64,000 nt of DNA from Bacteroidota bacterium (GCA_016868815.1 VGFQ01000002.1:62001-126000); one strand, 5' to 3'; positions 44,722-55,444 are shown, numbered from the stretch's first letter. Notes: generated by a model from the sequence alone, not told the origin. Numbers and translations are program-made.

Positions 44722-46239
44722 TTATGGGCGGTCGAGGGTCCTGAGATAGGCCTCTGCGATGTCAAGATGTTTCTGTTGTTTGGCCTTCGCCATCCGGTCG
44801 AAGGTGCCGACGAGCATTCCTAGCCGGGGGTTAGACTGGAAGAAGCTGCGGTGTACATGCATGAAACGCCAGAAAAGCGCGTCCCATGTCTCTGCCCAGC
44901 CATAGCCGGAGGGCAGGGCGCTGCCCGCCGGCCAATCGCCCATCTTTTTGAGGTAGTTGCTGCCGCTGATATAGGGCTTGGTGGTCATGAGGCCACCATC
45001 AGCAAATTGCGTCATGCCATAGACGTTCGGCACCATCACCCAGTCGTATGCGTCTATGTACAGCTCCATAAACCATTGGTACACTTCGTTGGGGTCGAAC
45101 TCACAGAGTAGAAAAAAGTTCCCCAGCACCATGAGTCTTTCGATGTGGTGGTTGTATCCGGTGCGCAGCAGTTTCTGTATGACTGTATCTACTGGCACGA
45201 TGCCCGTATGGCCCTCATAGAAGGGTGCTGGGATGCGGCGGTGGAAGCCCCAGTAGTTTCGGGTACGCTGGAAGTTTCCTTCCCTCAGGTAGATCGCACG
45301 GATGAACTCTCTCCAGCCCAGTACTTGTCGCGTGAAGCCTTCCAGAGAATTTAGGGGAATATGCATGGGGTCTGCTGCTGAGAGCGTTCGTTCGATGACT
45401 TGAGCCGGTGTCAGCAGGCCGATGTTGATCATGGGCGACAGCACCGAATGGTGCAGGAAATGTGCATCGGGAACCATGGCATCTTCATATACACCAAACT
45501 GACGGAATCTGCGTGCGATGAAGTCGTCTAGCATGCAACTGGCGCCCACATGCGTCCATGCCCAAGGGTAGCCTGCTGTAAAGGGCTTCCCGGGATGGCC
45601 GGGGCTCTCGGGAAAATGGTGACTAACATATTCTTCCGCTTCTTTCGTGTATTTATCAACGTTATTTAAGGGGAAAGCGGGTGGGGTGGCATCCGCGGGG
45701 TATTTTTGTCGATTCTCACTGTCGTATGTCCATTTTCCACCTGTTGGCGTACCGTCTTTTTCAAGGAGGATGCCCATGCGTTTACGTCCGGCGGTATAGA
45801 AGTCTGTCTGGAAGTACCTTTTTCTTTCTTGGAAGTATTCATTCAATGTGTCTACATCATATAGAAAGCCGGGGTCTGTATATGTCTCCAGCTGGATGCC
45901 GGATGCCTGAGCTGCATGCGCCAGTCGCTTAGAAAGCCAGTCGTCAGTGAGTTGTGTAAGATGGATGGTCTGGCAACCGCGACCTGCAAGCGCTGGCAGC
46001 AAAACCTGCAGGTCGTGTTCTGGTGAGAACGCTTCGAAATACACTACCACATGTCCGGATCTGCGCATTTGTTCGGCATAGGCGCGCATAGACGCCCGGT
46101 GCAGGACGAGCTTCTGCCTGTGAAATCTTAGCTTTCGAAAGAATAAATATTCTTCTACCAGCACGATGGTTCGACCGGGGCAAACCGCGGGGTGGGGGTC
46201 GTAGAGCTGGTGCGGGAAGACGAGCGTGATGTCTTTCAT
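44722..46239 (-). CDS. Cryptochrome/photolyase family protein, prokaryotic 6-4 (PhrB-like) type lacking cluster cysteines
   Basis: A 505-residue member of the FeS-BCP/PhrB group, which repairs 6-4 photoproducts or senses light with FAD. The N-terminal antenna domain starts MKDITLVFPHQLYDPHPAV. The C-terminal FAD domain has WGWREF-type text as LGWREFIRAIYLREG, RLMVLGNFFLL, DAYDWVMVPNVYGMTQFADGG and KPYISGSNYLKKMGD. Family members normally bind [4Fe-4S] with four Cys. Here only Cys379 (FFLLCEF) remains; the C..C....C block after KMGD (residues 433-456) has none. Start taken at Met 46239; the frame opens earlier. Confidence 0.87.
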   Translation of the reverse strand: MKDITLVFPHQLYDPHPAVCPGRTIVLVEEYLFFRKLRFHRQKLVLHRASMRAYAEQMRRSGHVVVYFEAFSPEHDLQVLLPALAGRGCQTIHLTQLTDDWLSKRLAHAAQASGIQLETYTDPGFLYDVDTLNEYFQERKRYFQTDFYTAGRKRMGILLEKDGTPTGGKWTYDSENRQKYPADATPPAFPLNNVDKYTKEAEEYVSHHFPESPGHPGKPFTAGYPWAWTHVGASCMLDDFIARRFRQFGVYEDAMVPDAHFLHHSVLSPMINIGLLTPAQVIERTLSAADPMHIPLNSLEGFTRQVLGWREFIRAIYLREGNFQRTRNYWGFHRRIPAPFYEGHTGIVPVDTVIQKLLRTGYNHHIERLMVLGNFFLLCEFDPNEVYQWFMELYIDAYDWVMVPNVYGMTQFADGGLMTTKPYISGSNYLKKMGDWPAGSALPSGYGWAETWDALFWRFMHVHRSFFQSNPRLGMLVGTFDRMAKAKQQKHLDIAEAYLRTLDRP

Positions 46240-46293
46240 TCTAAATTTAAACAAAGCCTCTCGGCAAATGTTTATGTGATTAATATAAGTCGG

Positions 46294-47010
46294 ATGGACA
46301 AACTCAATGGTAAGAAAGTGCTCATCGCAGGAGCGACGGGCGGGATAGGGACCCAGACGGCCCGATTGTTGGCTGGCAGTGGGGCTGATGTATATCTCAC
46401 TGGCAGAAAGGCAGACGCGCTGTTGCGGCTGGCTGATAGCCTCAGTGTTCCGCATGGTAGATGCTTCGTGGCTGACCTTACGGAGGCCCCCGCAGTAAGC
46501 CGCATGGCAGAAGACATCACCCGCCAGAGCGGGCCCCTCGATATTCTCGTCAATGCGTCAGGCATAGGCATCATAAAGCCTTTGGAGCAGTTGTCTCTGG
46601 AGGAGTTCCAACAGACGCTGCAGGGAAATCTGACAGCAGCCTTCTTACTCGTCAAGGCCTTCCTGCCCGGCATGAAGGAGGGTAAGAAAGGGCTCATCAT
46701 CAATATACCCGGTGTGCTTGGCAAAGTGCCGATGGCGGGGGCAGCTGCTTATAGTGCCAGCAAATACGGGCTGGTGGGTATGATGCAGTGCATTCGGGAA
46801 GAAGTGAAGCGTACGGAGATACGGATCACAAATCTGTACCTCGGCGGCGTGGATTCACCCTTCTGGGACACGATCGATCTGCGGGTCCAGAAAGAACGAA
46901 TGATTCGTGCAGAAGAGGCAGCCCGTGCCATATGGTTCCTCTGCCAGCAACCCCTTAGCGGTGTGGTCAGTGAGATGGTTTTACAACCTTTCAACCACCA
47001 GGCCATTTGA
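46294..47010 (+). CDS. Short-chain dehydrogenase/reductase
   Basis: A 238-residue classical SDR. Cofactor motif LIAGATGGIGTQTARLLAGSG (TGxxxGxG variant, residues 9-29), NASGIGIIKPLE (NAG motif), and the catalytic Ser/Tyr/Lys with YSASKYGLVGMMQ near residue 150. NLYLGGVDSPFWD replaces the usual PG motif. NADP(H)-linked oxidoreductase of unknown substrate. The frame opens at 46192 inside the divergent photolyase start; the SDR-like sequence begins at Met 46294. Confidence 0.88.
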   Translation: MDKLNGKKVLIAGATGGIGTQTARLLAGSGADVYLTGRKADALLRLADSLSVPHGRCFVADLTEAPAVSRMAEDITRQSGPLDILVNASGIGIIKPLEQLSLEEFQQTLQGNLTAAFLLVKAFLPGMKEGKKGLIINIPGVLGKVPMAGAAAYSASKYGLVGMMQCIREEVKRTEIRITNLYLGGVDSPFWDTIDLRVQKERMIRAEEAARAIWFLCQQPLSGVVSEMVLQPFNHQAI

Positions 47011-47140
47011 ACGGGGAACGAAAATCGCCGTTCTCCGTCGGTATCCGCCTTTATAAATCACCCATACAAGCCAGCATGCCAAGTACGAAGCTGGCGGGTG
47101 AAGCAGTCTTGCCTTAGTTTCGTCATCTGAAGTGCTTTGT

Positions 47141-48148
47141 ATGCCCGCATCGGATTCGGCTTGGCTCGACGCCCACAATCTCACCCGGAGCTATGGGGGG
47201 CACCTTGCTGTCGACGACCTTTCTTTGACGTTGGCAAGGGGGGAACGTTTGGCGGTGGCCGGGATGTCGGGGTCCGGCAAGTCGACGTTGCTGCGTATGC
47301 TCTCGGGACTCGAGCAGCCAGACGCGGGCAAGGTATGGTTTGAGGGGCAACTTGTAAAGGGTCCTGTAGAGGCGCTGGTGCCAGGGCATCCGGGCATTGC
47401 CTATCTCAGCCAACATTACGAGCTCAGGCGCAACTATCGGGTCGCCGACGAGCTGGCCGCCTGGAGCCTGGTGCCTCCGGAGGAGTCTGACGCGATTTAT
47501 AGTGCCTGTCGCATCATACCCTATCTGACTCGCTGGACGCAAGACCTGTCGGGTGGTGAGCGGCAGCGGGTGGCCCTGGCACGCGCTCTGGTTACTGACC
47601 CCCGCCTTCTATTGCTGGACGAACCATTTTCAAACCTCGACGCCTTGCATAAATCGCTTCTGCAGGAGGTGTTGGTTGATCTCCAACAGCGTATGGGCAT
47701 CACCTGCCTGATGGTGCTCCATGATGGTAGTGACATCCTTTCCTGGGCCAGCCGCGTCGTGGTATTGCGGACGGGTAGGGTAGTGCAGACCGGTCATCCG
47801 CAGGAGCTATGGTCCCATCCAGTGGATGAAGCGGTAGCAGGTCTGATGGGGCCTTATGATCTGATCGGCATACCCATATCACTCCGAAGATGGTTCCCGG
47901 CTGCGCCAGCTGCCGCCCGTTGGATGGTGAGGCCTTCTTTCTGGGAGGCGGTCGCTCCCGGTGCCGGGGTGCTCGACGGGTGCATCGAGGAGCTGCAGTT
48001 TTCTGGCGCATCTTACCTGGCTAGGGTGGCGGTCGGAGCTGACAGGTTGCGTCTCTATCTGCGCGATGCCGTGTGGCAGCCTGGTCAGGCCCTAGGGCTC
48101 GCATATCGTCCCTCAGCGGTTCATTGGTTGGCGCCTGAGCCGTTCTAG
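47141..48148 (+). CDS. ABC transporter ATP-binding protein with C-terminal TOBE-like domain
   Basis: A 335-residue importer-type ATPase. Walker A is GMSGSGKSTLLRMLSG, the signature LSGGERQRVALARALV, Walker B LLLLDEPFSN and the H-loop MVLHDGS. After residue about 240 a TOBE-like segment resembles that of PotA/CysA/FbpC proteins, which bind spermidine, sulfate or iron import permeases. No permease or binding-protein gene is next to it in the window, so the substrate is unknown and partners must be elsewhere. GTG at 47132 is an alternative start. Confidence 0.85.
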   Translation: MPASDSAWLDAHNLTRSYGGHLAVDDLSLTLARGERLAVAGMSGSGKSTLLRMLSGLEQPDAGKVWFEGQLVKGPVEALVPGHPGIAYLSQHYELRRNYRVADELAAWSLVPPEESDAIYSACRIIPYLTRWTQDLSGGERQRVALARALVTDPRLLLLDEPFSNLDALHKSLLQEVLVDLQQRMGITCLMVLHDGSDILSWASRVVVLRTGRVVQTGHPQELWSHPVDEAVAGLMGPYDLIGIPISLRRWFPAAPAAARWMVRPSFWEAVAPGAGVLDGCIEELQFSGASYLARVAVGADRLRLYLRDAVWQPGQALGLAYRPSAVHWLAPEPF

Positions 48149-48245
48149 GCGTTCGCCAAAGGCGAGTATTTTTCGGAAGCCTCAGTTCGATCGTGTGTTG
48201 ATACTAGATGTCTTATTTTCATTCTGCAGCACGAGACGCTCAAGC

Positions 48246-50516
48246 ATGGATATGATAAAGCGTATTGGACTATTCTGGCTGGCTGGCTATTGGCTGGCAG
48301 TCCCTTCCTTTTCCCAGCCGGGATTGGAGCGATTGCCCATCTGGCGGGCTTCTCTCGCTGAGCAGCCCAAGAGCGACTGGCTGTTGGGACTTGTGGATGC
48401 CCGGGCCGGTGCCTACCGAAGTGTCGATGGGCGGGATATCATCTTGTGTAATGGATTGGTGAAAAGGGTCTTCCGGCTTACGCCGAATGTCGCTTGTACC
48501 GACTTCACCAACCTGGTGACAGGCCAGCAGCTGTTGCGTACCGTGGCACCGGAGGCGCGCATCACCATCGGAGGGCATGTTTTCCGCATCGGTGGATTGG
48601 AGGGTGTACCTGAACGAGCATATCTCCTCCCGACCTGGGTGGATGGTCTGAAGTCGGGTGTCGGCGATTTCCAGATACAGTCGGTGCGTGTCGGTAGGAT
48701 TGAACCGCATACGTGGCCCACCCGTGCCGAGGTGCTTGGATGGGTGGACTCCGTCAAGGACAAAGAATGGAAGGGCCGCTTCGGAGGGCTCTCTAGGCCT
48801 TCTGGCATCACCCTTTCTTTTGACTATGGCACTGCCGATCCTGAGGGTAGGGGGCTTCAGGTGAGTATCCATTACGAACTGCATGACGGTATCCCGCTGA
48901 TTGTGAAATGGATGGAGCTAAGGAACCCGGGTGTTGCTGATGTGGTGATTGGAAATCCTGTGCATGAATTGCTGGCGTTGGTGGAAGAAGAAAGTGCTGT
49001 CGTTGGCAGTCCGGACCAGATGAAAAAGCAGCATGGCATCTATGTGGAGACTAACTATGCCTTCAACAATGCCATGCGCTATGATATCAGCGACCAGACA
49101 ACACACTGGAAGACGGATAGCCTTTATACTTCACAAGTCAATTACAACTACCAGACACCCTGCATGCTGGAAGTCTACCCAGAAAAAGTTACTTCTGTGC
49201 GGCTGAAGCCAGGTGAGGCCTACGTTTCCGCTCGTACCTGCGAGCTGCTGATGGATGGCTACGATCGTGAGCGCAGAGGGCTGGCCATCCGGAAAATGTA
49301 TCGCTGTATAGCGCCCTGGGTCACCGAGAATCCGGTGTTCATGCATTTGGTGAGCCGCAACGACGACGAAGTGCGCCGTGCCGTCGACCAATGTGTGGCC
49401 ACCGGCTATGAGGCGGTGATCCTGAGTTTCGGCAGCCACCTCAACATGGAGGATACCACCCGCGCAAACCTAGAGCGGTGGAGGTTGCTGGCCGAATATG
49501 CCCATACAAGGAAAGTGCTGATAGGTGGGTACTCGCTGTTCAGTTCCAGGCGCATCAGCGATGAGGATGATGTGATAGACCCTGTATCAGGTAAGCCTGA
49601 TGCGGCAGCCTTCTTCGGGCATGCGCCCTGTATGGGCAGCCGATGGGGACTGGCATATCTTGCCAAACTGCGAGGGTTCTTTACCTACACCGGCTTCGAC
49701 CTTTTCGAAAACGACGGTCCTTATCCTGGGGATGTCTGCGCCTCTCGCATGCATCCCGGTCATGAGGGGTTAGGGGATTCCCAATGGCGGCAGATGGAGC
49801 TCCAGAAAGGGCTTTACCGCTGGATGCTGGCCCGCGGTATCTACATCAACGCACCTGATTGGTATTTCCTCGACGGTACCCACAAAATTGCCATCGGCTA
49901 CCGAGAAACCAATTTCTCTCTTTCCAGGCAGCAGCAACGCATTCTGAACCGACAGAATATCTACGACGGCACCTGGGAGAAGACCCCCTCCATGAGCTGG
50001 GGTTTCGTGCCCCTGGTGCGCTACCAAGGAGGTGGACCCGAGGCAGTTTTGGAGCCGCTTTCCGAGCATTTGGAAGATTACCGCGAGCTGATGGTTCAGT
50101 ACTATGGTGCAGGTGTACAGGCCTGCTACCGTGGCCCAAGACTTTTCGATACGGAGGAGACACGTGCCATGGTTTCCGCTACGGTCTCCTGGTATAAAAA
50201 GTACCGTGGCATCCTAAATGCAGACATCATCCATCTGCGCCGGGCGGATGGCCGCGATTGGGATGGAATCCTGCACGTCGACCCTTCACGCGAAACCTGC
50301 GGCCTGTTCATGCTCTACAATCCTCTGGATCAGCCGATGACTCGTACCATAAGGGTTCCTGTCTATTACACGGGGTTACAGCAGCTTGCCTGGGTCTGCC
50401 AAGGGGAGGGCCCGGCCCGGGCACTTCGGGTTGATAGAGACTACATGGTAGAGTTGACCGTACATATCCCTGCCAAGTCCCATGCCTGGTATAGGTTCAG
50501 GAAGCAGACTCCGTAA
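48246..50516 (+). CDS. Large secreted glycosidase-like protein (alpha-galactosidase-like, uncertain)
   Basis: A 756-residue protein with an N-terminal signal peptide (IGLFWLAGYWLAVPSFSQ). After a beta-rich N-terminal half comes an (alpha/beta)8-like part: ESAVVGSPDQ, GYEAVILSFGSH, YTGFDLFENDGPYPGD, INAPDWYFLDGTHK. Aspartates there could be catalytic, and the C-terminus (LFMLYNPLDQPMTRTIRVPVYYTGL) is a typical beta-sandwich cap. This layout suggests clan GH-D (GH27/GH36-type) relatives, but I cannot name the family. Likely periplasmic or outer-membrane polysaccharide or glycoconjugate processing. No SusC/SusD pair is next to it. Confidence 0.6.
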   Translation: MDMIKRIGLFWLAGYWLAVPSFSQPGLERLPIWRASLAEQPKSDWLLGLVDARAGAYRSVDGRDIILCNGLVKRVFRLTPNVACTDFTNLVTGQQLLRTVAPEARITIGGHVFRIGGLEGVPERAYLLPTWVDGLKSGVGDFQIQSVRVGRIEPHTWPTRAEVLGWVDSVKDKEWKGRFGGLSRPSGITLSFDYGTADPEGRGLQVSIHYELHDGIPLIVKWMELRNPGVADVVIGNPVHELLALVEEESAVVGSPDQMKKQHGIYVETNYAFNNAMRYDISDQTTHWKTDSLYTSQVNYNYQTPCMLEVYPEKVTSVRLKPGEAYVSARTCELLMDGYDRERRGLAIRKMYRCIAPWVTENPVFMHLVSRNDDEVRRAVDQCVATGYEAVILSFGSHLNMEDTTRANLERWRLLAEYAHTRKVLIGGYSLFSSRRISDEDDVIDPVSGKPDAAAFFGHAPCMGSRWGLAYLAKLRGFFTYTGFDLFENDGPYPGDVCASRMHPGHEGLGDSQWRQMELQKGLYRWMLARGIYINAPDWYFLDGTHKIAIGYRETNFSLSRQQQRILNRQNIYDGTWEKTPSMSWGFVPLVRYQGGGPEAVLEPLSEHLEDYRELMVQYYGAGVQACYRGPRLFDTEETRAMVSATVSWYKKYRGILNADIIHLRRADGRDWDGILHVDPSRETCGLFMLYNPLDQPMTRTIRVPVYYTGLQQLAWVCQGEGPARALRVDRDYMVELTVHIPAKSHAWYRFRKQTP

Positions 50517-50967
50517 TGGCTACATGACAACTGGTCAGCTTCTAGACAAGCCCCCACGAGGCTTCCCGGGCATTCTCCATTCGTATGGCCCCCGGGTCGT
50601 GCAGGATTATTTGCGTCACGAGCCAGTCTAAATACAGGAGGGTGACAGGCATTCGGATAAGACAAACCCCTTGAGATAGGTGCTGGAGACAATCCGCCAG
50701 GTCACCCCTATCAGTTGTCTCTGGTTAAATCATCCATATTGAGCATAATGCACAGCTATCGCCGCCCTCCGGCCGATCTATCGTTTTTTCGAAGCAAAAA
50801 ATGTGGGAAAAACTTCCATTTCTGTAATACCTTTTATACTGCCTTTTCCCAATGTGATTGCTGGGGCCATCGCCGAACCCTTACAGTTGCCAAGCGGGTG
50901 GGGAAAAGGAATATTTCCGATTTTGGCTAGGTCCTTTTATTTTTGCATTGTATCATAAATTTACATT
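50517..50967 (+). other. Intergenic stretch with an inverted repeat
   Basis: About 450 nt with no supported gene. A perfect 9 bp inverted repeat, CCTTTTCCC (50842-50850) and GGGAAAAGG (50901-50909), lies upstream of the next promoter. The loop of 50 nt is too long for a classic terminator. The short frame at 50715-50930 has no family-like sequence. Confidence 0.4.
50938..50945 (+). promoter_or_regulatory. Promoter -7 element of the beta-barrel gene
   Basis: TATTTTTG matches TAnnTTTG and lies 22 nt before the ATG at 50968. No well-spaced TTG. Confidence 0.55.
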
Positions 50968-51564
50968 ATGAAGAAAATCCTCTTATTCATATCGGTGCTC
51001 TGCTTTGTGGTCACAGGGCAGGCACAATGGAAAAAGGCCAACAAGAAGGGTCATATTTTGGGCGTATCCTTCACCTTGCATGATTTCAAGACCGTTTCCG
51101 ACTACCAGAGCTCCAGCCTCAGCAGCATCATGGACAAGGGTAGCTGGGCACAGACGAGGGATATGAACCCTGGTTTTGCTCTTTCCTATGCCTCCGGAAT
51201 TTCTGACAACCTCGATGTCATGCTACGCCTAGGACTGACGAGTCTGGACTATCCCCGCCCCGGAAACCGTATTCCCACAGCCACCATCCCCCATACAATG
51301 ATCGAGTCCGACGTCTCCTTCCTGGCAAAGCTATTGTCGGATCGATACCTCATTTCCCCCTATGTATCCCTGGGGGCAGGTGCTTCTGCCTGGAATGGTT
51401 TTTTTGCTGCCTATGCACCGTTAGGGTTGGGCCTTCAGGTCAACCTATTTGATGATGTATACTTAAACTTTCAGTCACAATTCCGCTTCCCCGTCACCGG
51501 CAACGCCTCCAGTCATATTTTTTATGGCATCGGAATGTCGTCTGCCCTGGGTAAGAAAGAATAA
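50968..51564 (+). CDS. Outer-membrane beta-barrel-like protein
   Basis: A 198-residue protein with a signal peptide (ILLFISVLCFVVTGQAQ, residues 4-20). The rest shows alternating hydrophobic strands with aromatic girdles, such as PGFALSYASGISDNLDVMLRLGL, YLISPYVSLGAGASAW, GLGLQVNLFDDVYLNFQSQFRF and the C-terminal SSHIFYGIGMSSALG. This suits an eight- or ten-strand porin-like barrel of the outer-membrane beta-barrel superfamily. Specific function unknown. A strong terminator follows. Confidence 0.7.
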   Translation: MKKILLFISVLCFVVTGQAQWKKANKKGHILGVSFTLHDFKTVSDYQSSSLSSIMDKGSWAQTRDMNPGFALSYASGISDNLDVMLRLGLTSLDYPRPGNRIPTATIPHTMIESDVSFLAKLLSDRYLISPYVSLGAGASAWNGFFAAYAPLGLGLQVNLFDDVYLNFQSQFRFPVTGNASSHIFYGIGMSSALGKKE

Positions 51565-51593
51565 TCGCTCGCCGGCCATCCAGCACGGCCAGT

Positions 51594-51620
51594 AAAAATC
51601 GGGGCTACCCGATTTTTTTT
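51594..51620 (+). terminator. Rho-independent terminator after the beta-barrel gene
   Basis: Stem AAAAATCGGG (51594-51603) / CCCGATTTTT (51608-51617), 10 bp with loop GCTA, ending in a T8 tract (51613-51620). It begins 30 nt after the stop. Confidence 0.9.
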
Positions 51621-51684
51621 GAATGCCAATACGAACAAGTGTTAGTGTTCGAGTCAGGTGCCACTATAGATAAACCGATCACAC

Positions 51685-52842
51685 ATGGATTTCCGATTTA
51701 CAGAAGAGCAGGAGATGATTCGTCAGGCAGCCAGAGGATTTGCCGAGAGCGAGTGTCTGCCGGATGTCATCGGCCGGGATGAGCGGCAGGAGTTTGCCCG
51801 GGACCAGGTGATGCGTCTGGCAGAGTTGGGATTCATGGGTATGATGGTGGCTCCCGAATATGGCGGCTCAGGTATGGACATGGTTAGCTATGTGCTGGCG
51901 ATGGAGGAGATCAGCAAGGTCGATGCCAGTGTAAGCGTATGCATGAGTGTGAATAACAGCCTGGTGCTATGGGGGTTGGAGGCCTACGGTACTGAAGCGC
52001 AGAAGCAACAATATCTGATCCCCCTGGCTAAGGGCAGAAAGGATGGCGAGCTATACATTGGGGCCTTCTTGTTGTCGGAACCCGAGGCCGGAAGTGATGC
52101 AACCTCCCAGCGGACGACGGCCGTGGACCATGGTGACCATTATCTGCTCAATGGCACTAAGAATTGGATTACAAACGGATCCTCCGCCTCCGTTTACTTG
52201 GTGATGGCGCAGACAGACCCAGCCAAAGGGAGTCGTGGCATCAACGCCTTTATCGTGGAGAAAGACTGGCTGGGCGTCACCGTCGGTGCCAAAGAGAATA
52301 AAATGGGCATCCGCGGCAGTGATACCCACAGCATTATATTCAACGATGTGCGGGTCCCGAAGCAACACCGCATCGGTGAAGATGGCTTTGGGTTCTCCTT
52401 TGCCATGCAAACCCTAGCGGGTGGGCGCATTGGCATAGCCGCACAGGCCCTCGGCATCGCCTCTGGCGCCTATGAGCGCTCCCTGGCCTATGCCAAGCAG
52501 CGCGAAGCCTTCGGCAAGCCTATAGCAGATCACCAGGCCGTGCAGTTCAAACTGGCAGACATGGCCACACGCATCGAGACGGCCAGACTGCTATGCCTCA
52601 AGGCAGCTTGGGAAAAAGATCAGGGGCTTGATTATACGATGAGCTCTTCGATGGCAAAAGTGTACGCATCTGAAACGGCCATGTGGGTGACCACCGAAGC
52701 CGTACAGGTGCATGGAGGCTACGGGTATGTTAAAGAATACCATGTAGAGCGACTCATGCGCGACGCCAAGATCACGCAGATCTATGAGGGTACCAGCGAA
52801 GTACAGCGCATAGTTATAGGACGGCAGGCGCTCAAAGGGTAA
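51685..52842 (+). CDS. Acyl-CoA dehydrogenase
   Basis: A 385-residue FAD enzyme of fatty or branched acyl-CoA oxidation (alpha,beta-dehydrogenation, electrons to ETF). The N-terminal helical domain begins MDFRFTEEQEMIRQAARGFAE. The beta-domain has LSEPEAGSDATSQRTTA and LNGTKNWITNGSSASVYLV. The C-terminus contains the catalytic Glu in IYEGTSEVQRIVIGRQ and HGGYGYVKEYHVERLMRDAKI. Similar to short-chain/butyryl-CoA dehydrogenases; chain length not decided. Confidence 0.93.
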   Translation: MDFRFTEEQEMIRQAARGFAESECLPDVIGRDERQEFARDQVMRLAELGFMGMMVAPEYGGSGMDMVSYVLAMEEISKVDASVSVCMSVNNSLVLWGLEAYGTEAQKQQYLIPLAKGRKDGELYIGAFLLSEPEAGSDATSQRTTAVDHGDHYLLNGTKNWITNGSSASVYLVMAQTDPAKGSRGINAFIVEKDWLGVTVGAKENKMGIRGSDTHSIIFNDVRVPKQHRIGEDGFGFSFAMQTLAGGRIGIAAQALGIASGAYERSLAYAKQREAFGKPIADHQAVQFKLADMATRIETARLLCLKAAWEKDQGLDYTMSSSMAKVYASETAMWVTTEAVQVHGGYGYVKEYHVERLMRDAKITQIYEGTSEVQRIVIGRQALKG

Positions 52843-52886
52843 GGGATTCTAGGAGATAACCCAACCCTTACTCCCCCCGCAGCACA

Positions 52887-52894
52887 TATCTTTG
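52887..52894 (+). promoter_or_regulatory. Promoter -7 element of yggS
   Basis: TATCTTTG, an exact match, ends only 4 nt before the ATG at 52899. Transcription should start at or beside the start codon, giving a leaderless mRNA. Confidence 0.6.
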
Positions 52895-52898
52895 TTCC

Positions 52899-53576
52899 AT
52901 GGTGATTGATCTAACCGCCTGGCAGCAACTCCAGCAGGAATGCAACGCGTCGGGGGTGACGATGGTTGCCGTCTCCAAGACCCAGCCCATCGAGGCCATG
53001 GAGAGGCTCTATTCCTATGGGCAGCGCGACTTCGGCGAGAACTATGTGCAGGAATTGCTGCAGAAGAAAGATTTGCTGCCCTCAGATATCCGATGGCATT
53101 TCATCGGTCATTTACAGACCAACAAGGTGAAACTCCTCGTCCCTTTTGTATATCGCATCCACGGCGTCGACAGCCTCCGCCTCTGGCAGGCGATTGACCG
53201 ACAGGCAGGAATGGCCAATCGGTCCGTCGGCTGCCTCCTACAAGTCCATATCGCCCGCGAAGAGACCAAGTTCGGGCTCTCACACGAAGAACTGAACCAA
53301 GTCCTGGATGCCACCCACAACGGTGAGACCCTTGCCTACGCGCCGCTTTGCGGTCTGATGGGGATGGCCAGCATGACGGAAGAAGTAGTGCAGATCCAGG
53401 AGGAGTTTCGGGGACTTCACCGCCTTTTCCAGTCGCTCAAGGCTGGGCGGTTTGCCGATAGTAGAGATTTTCATTCCCTTTCGATGGGTATGAGCGGAGA
53501 CTTCCGGATAGCCATCGAAGAGGGCTCGACGCAGGTGCGCATCGGCAGCCTATTGTTCGGACCTCGGCCACAATGA
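52899..53576 (+). CDS. YggS family PLP homeostasis protein
   Basis: A 225-residue PLP-binding barrel protein (PLPBP) controlling free PLP and keto-acid balance. The PLP lysine is in MVAVSKTQPIEAM (residue about 27), then GQRDFGENYVQELLQKKDLL, WHFIGHLQTNKVK and the C-terminal LSMGMSGDFRIAIEEGSTQVRIGSLLFG, all diagnostic. Its promoter is so close to the ATG that it may be translated from a leaderless transcript. Confidence 0.93.
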   Translation: MVIDLTAWQQLQQECNASGVTMVAVSKTQPIEAMERLYSYGQRDFGENYVQELLQKKDLLPSDIRWHFIGHLQTNKVKLLVPFVYRIHGVDSLRLWQAIDRQAGMANRSVGCLLQVHIAREETKFGLSHEELNQVLDATHNGETLAYAPLCGLMGMASMTEEVVQIQEEFRGLHRLFQSLKAGRFADSRDFHSLSMGMSGDFRIAIEEGSTQVRIGSLLFGPRPQ

Positions 53577-53595
53577 GCTTCCAACCCGCAGGAAA

Positions 53596-53612
53596 GCCAT
53601 GGCCACCATGGC
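53596..53612. repeat. Short perfect hairpin between yggS and the ABC-F gene
   Basis: GCCATGG (53596-53602), CCA, CCATGGC (53606-53612). A 7 bp stem with 3 nt loop, about 20 nt after the yggS stop and without a T run. Could stabilise the 3' end of the transcript or be chance. Confidence 0.3.
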
Positions 53613-53650
53613 AGGCATCATGCCATTCCGTAGATTTACAGTCGCTCTGA

Positions 53651-55306
<1,656 letters not shown>

Positions 55307-55395
55307 AAACTTTCATGGCTGACCTTAGGGGAAGACAGACAATTGCCGGCCGGTCGCCCTGGATTGTTGTGCTTAGCTACCCTTGCTTTTTCTCG

Positions 55396-55403
55396 TATTT
55401 TTG
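55396..55403 (+). promoter_or_regulatory. Promoter -7 element of mazG
   Basis: TATTTTTG matches TAnnTTTG and lies 41 nt before the mazG ATG. No TTG at ideal spacing. Confidence 0.5.
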
Positions 55404-55444
55404 ATAAAGGCTGGTCAGCGGTCGACCGGCACTAAACCTTTTGT

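Noticed and set aside
50715..50930. 71-codon frame after the glycosidase-like gene
   Set aside because: Composition is not protein-like and it covers an inverted repeat.
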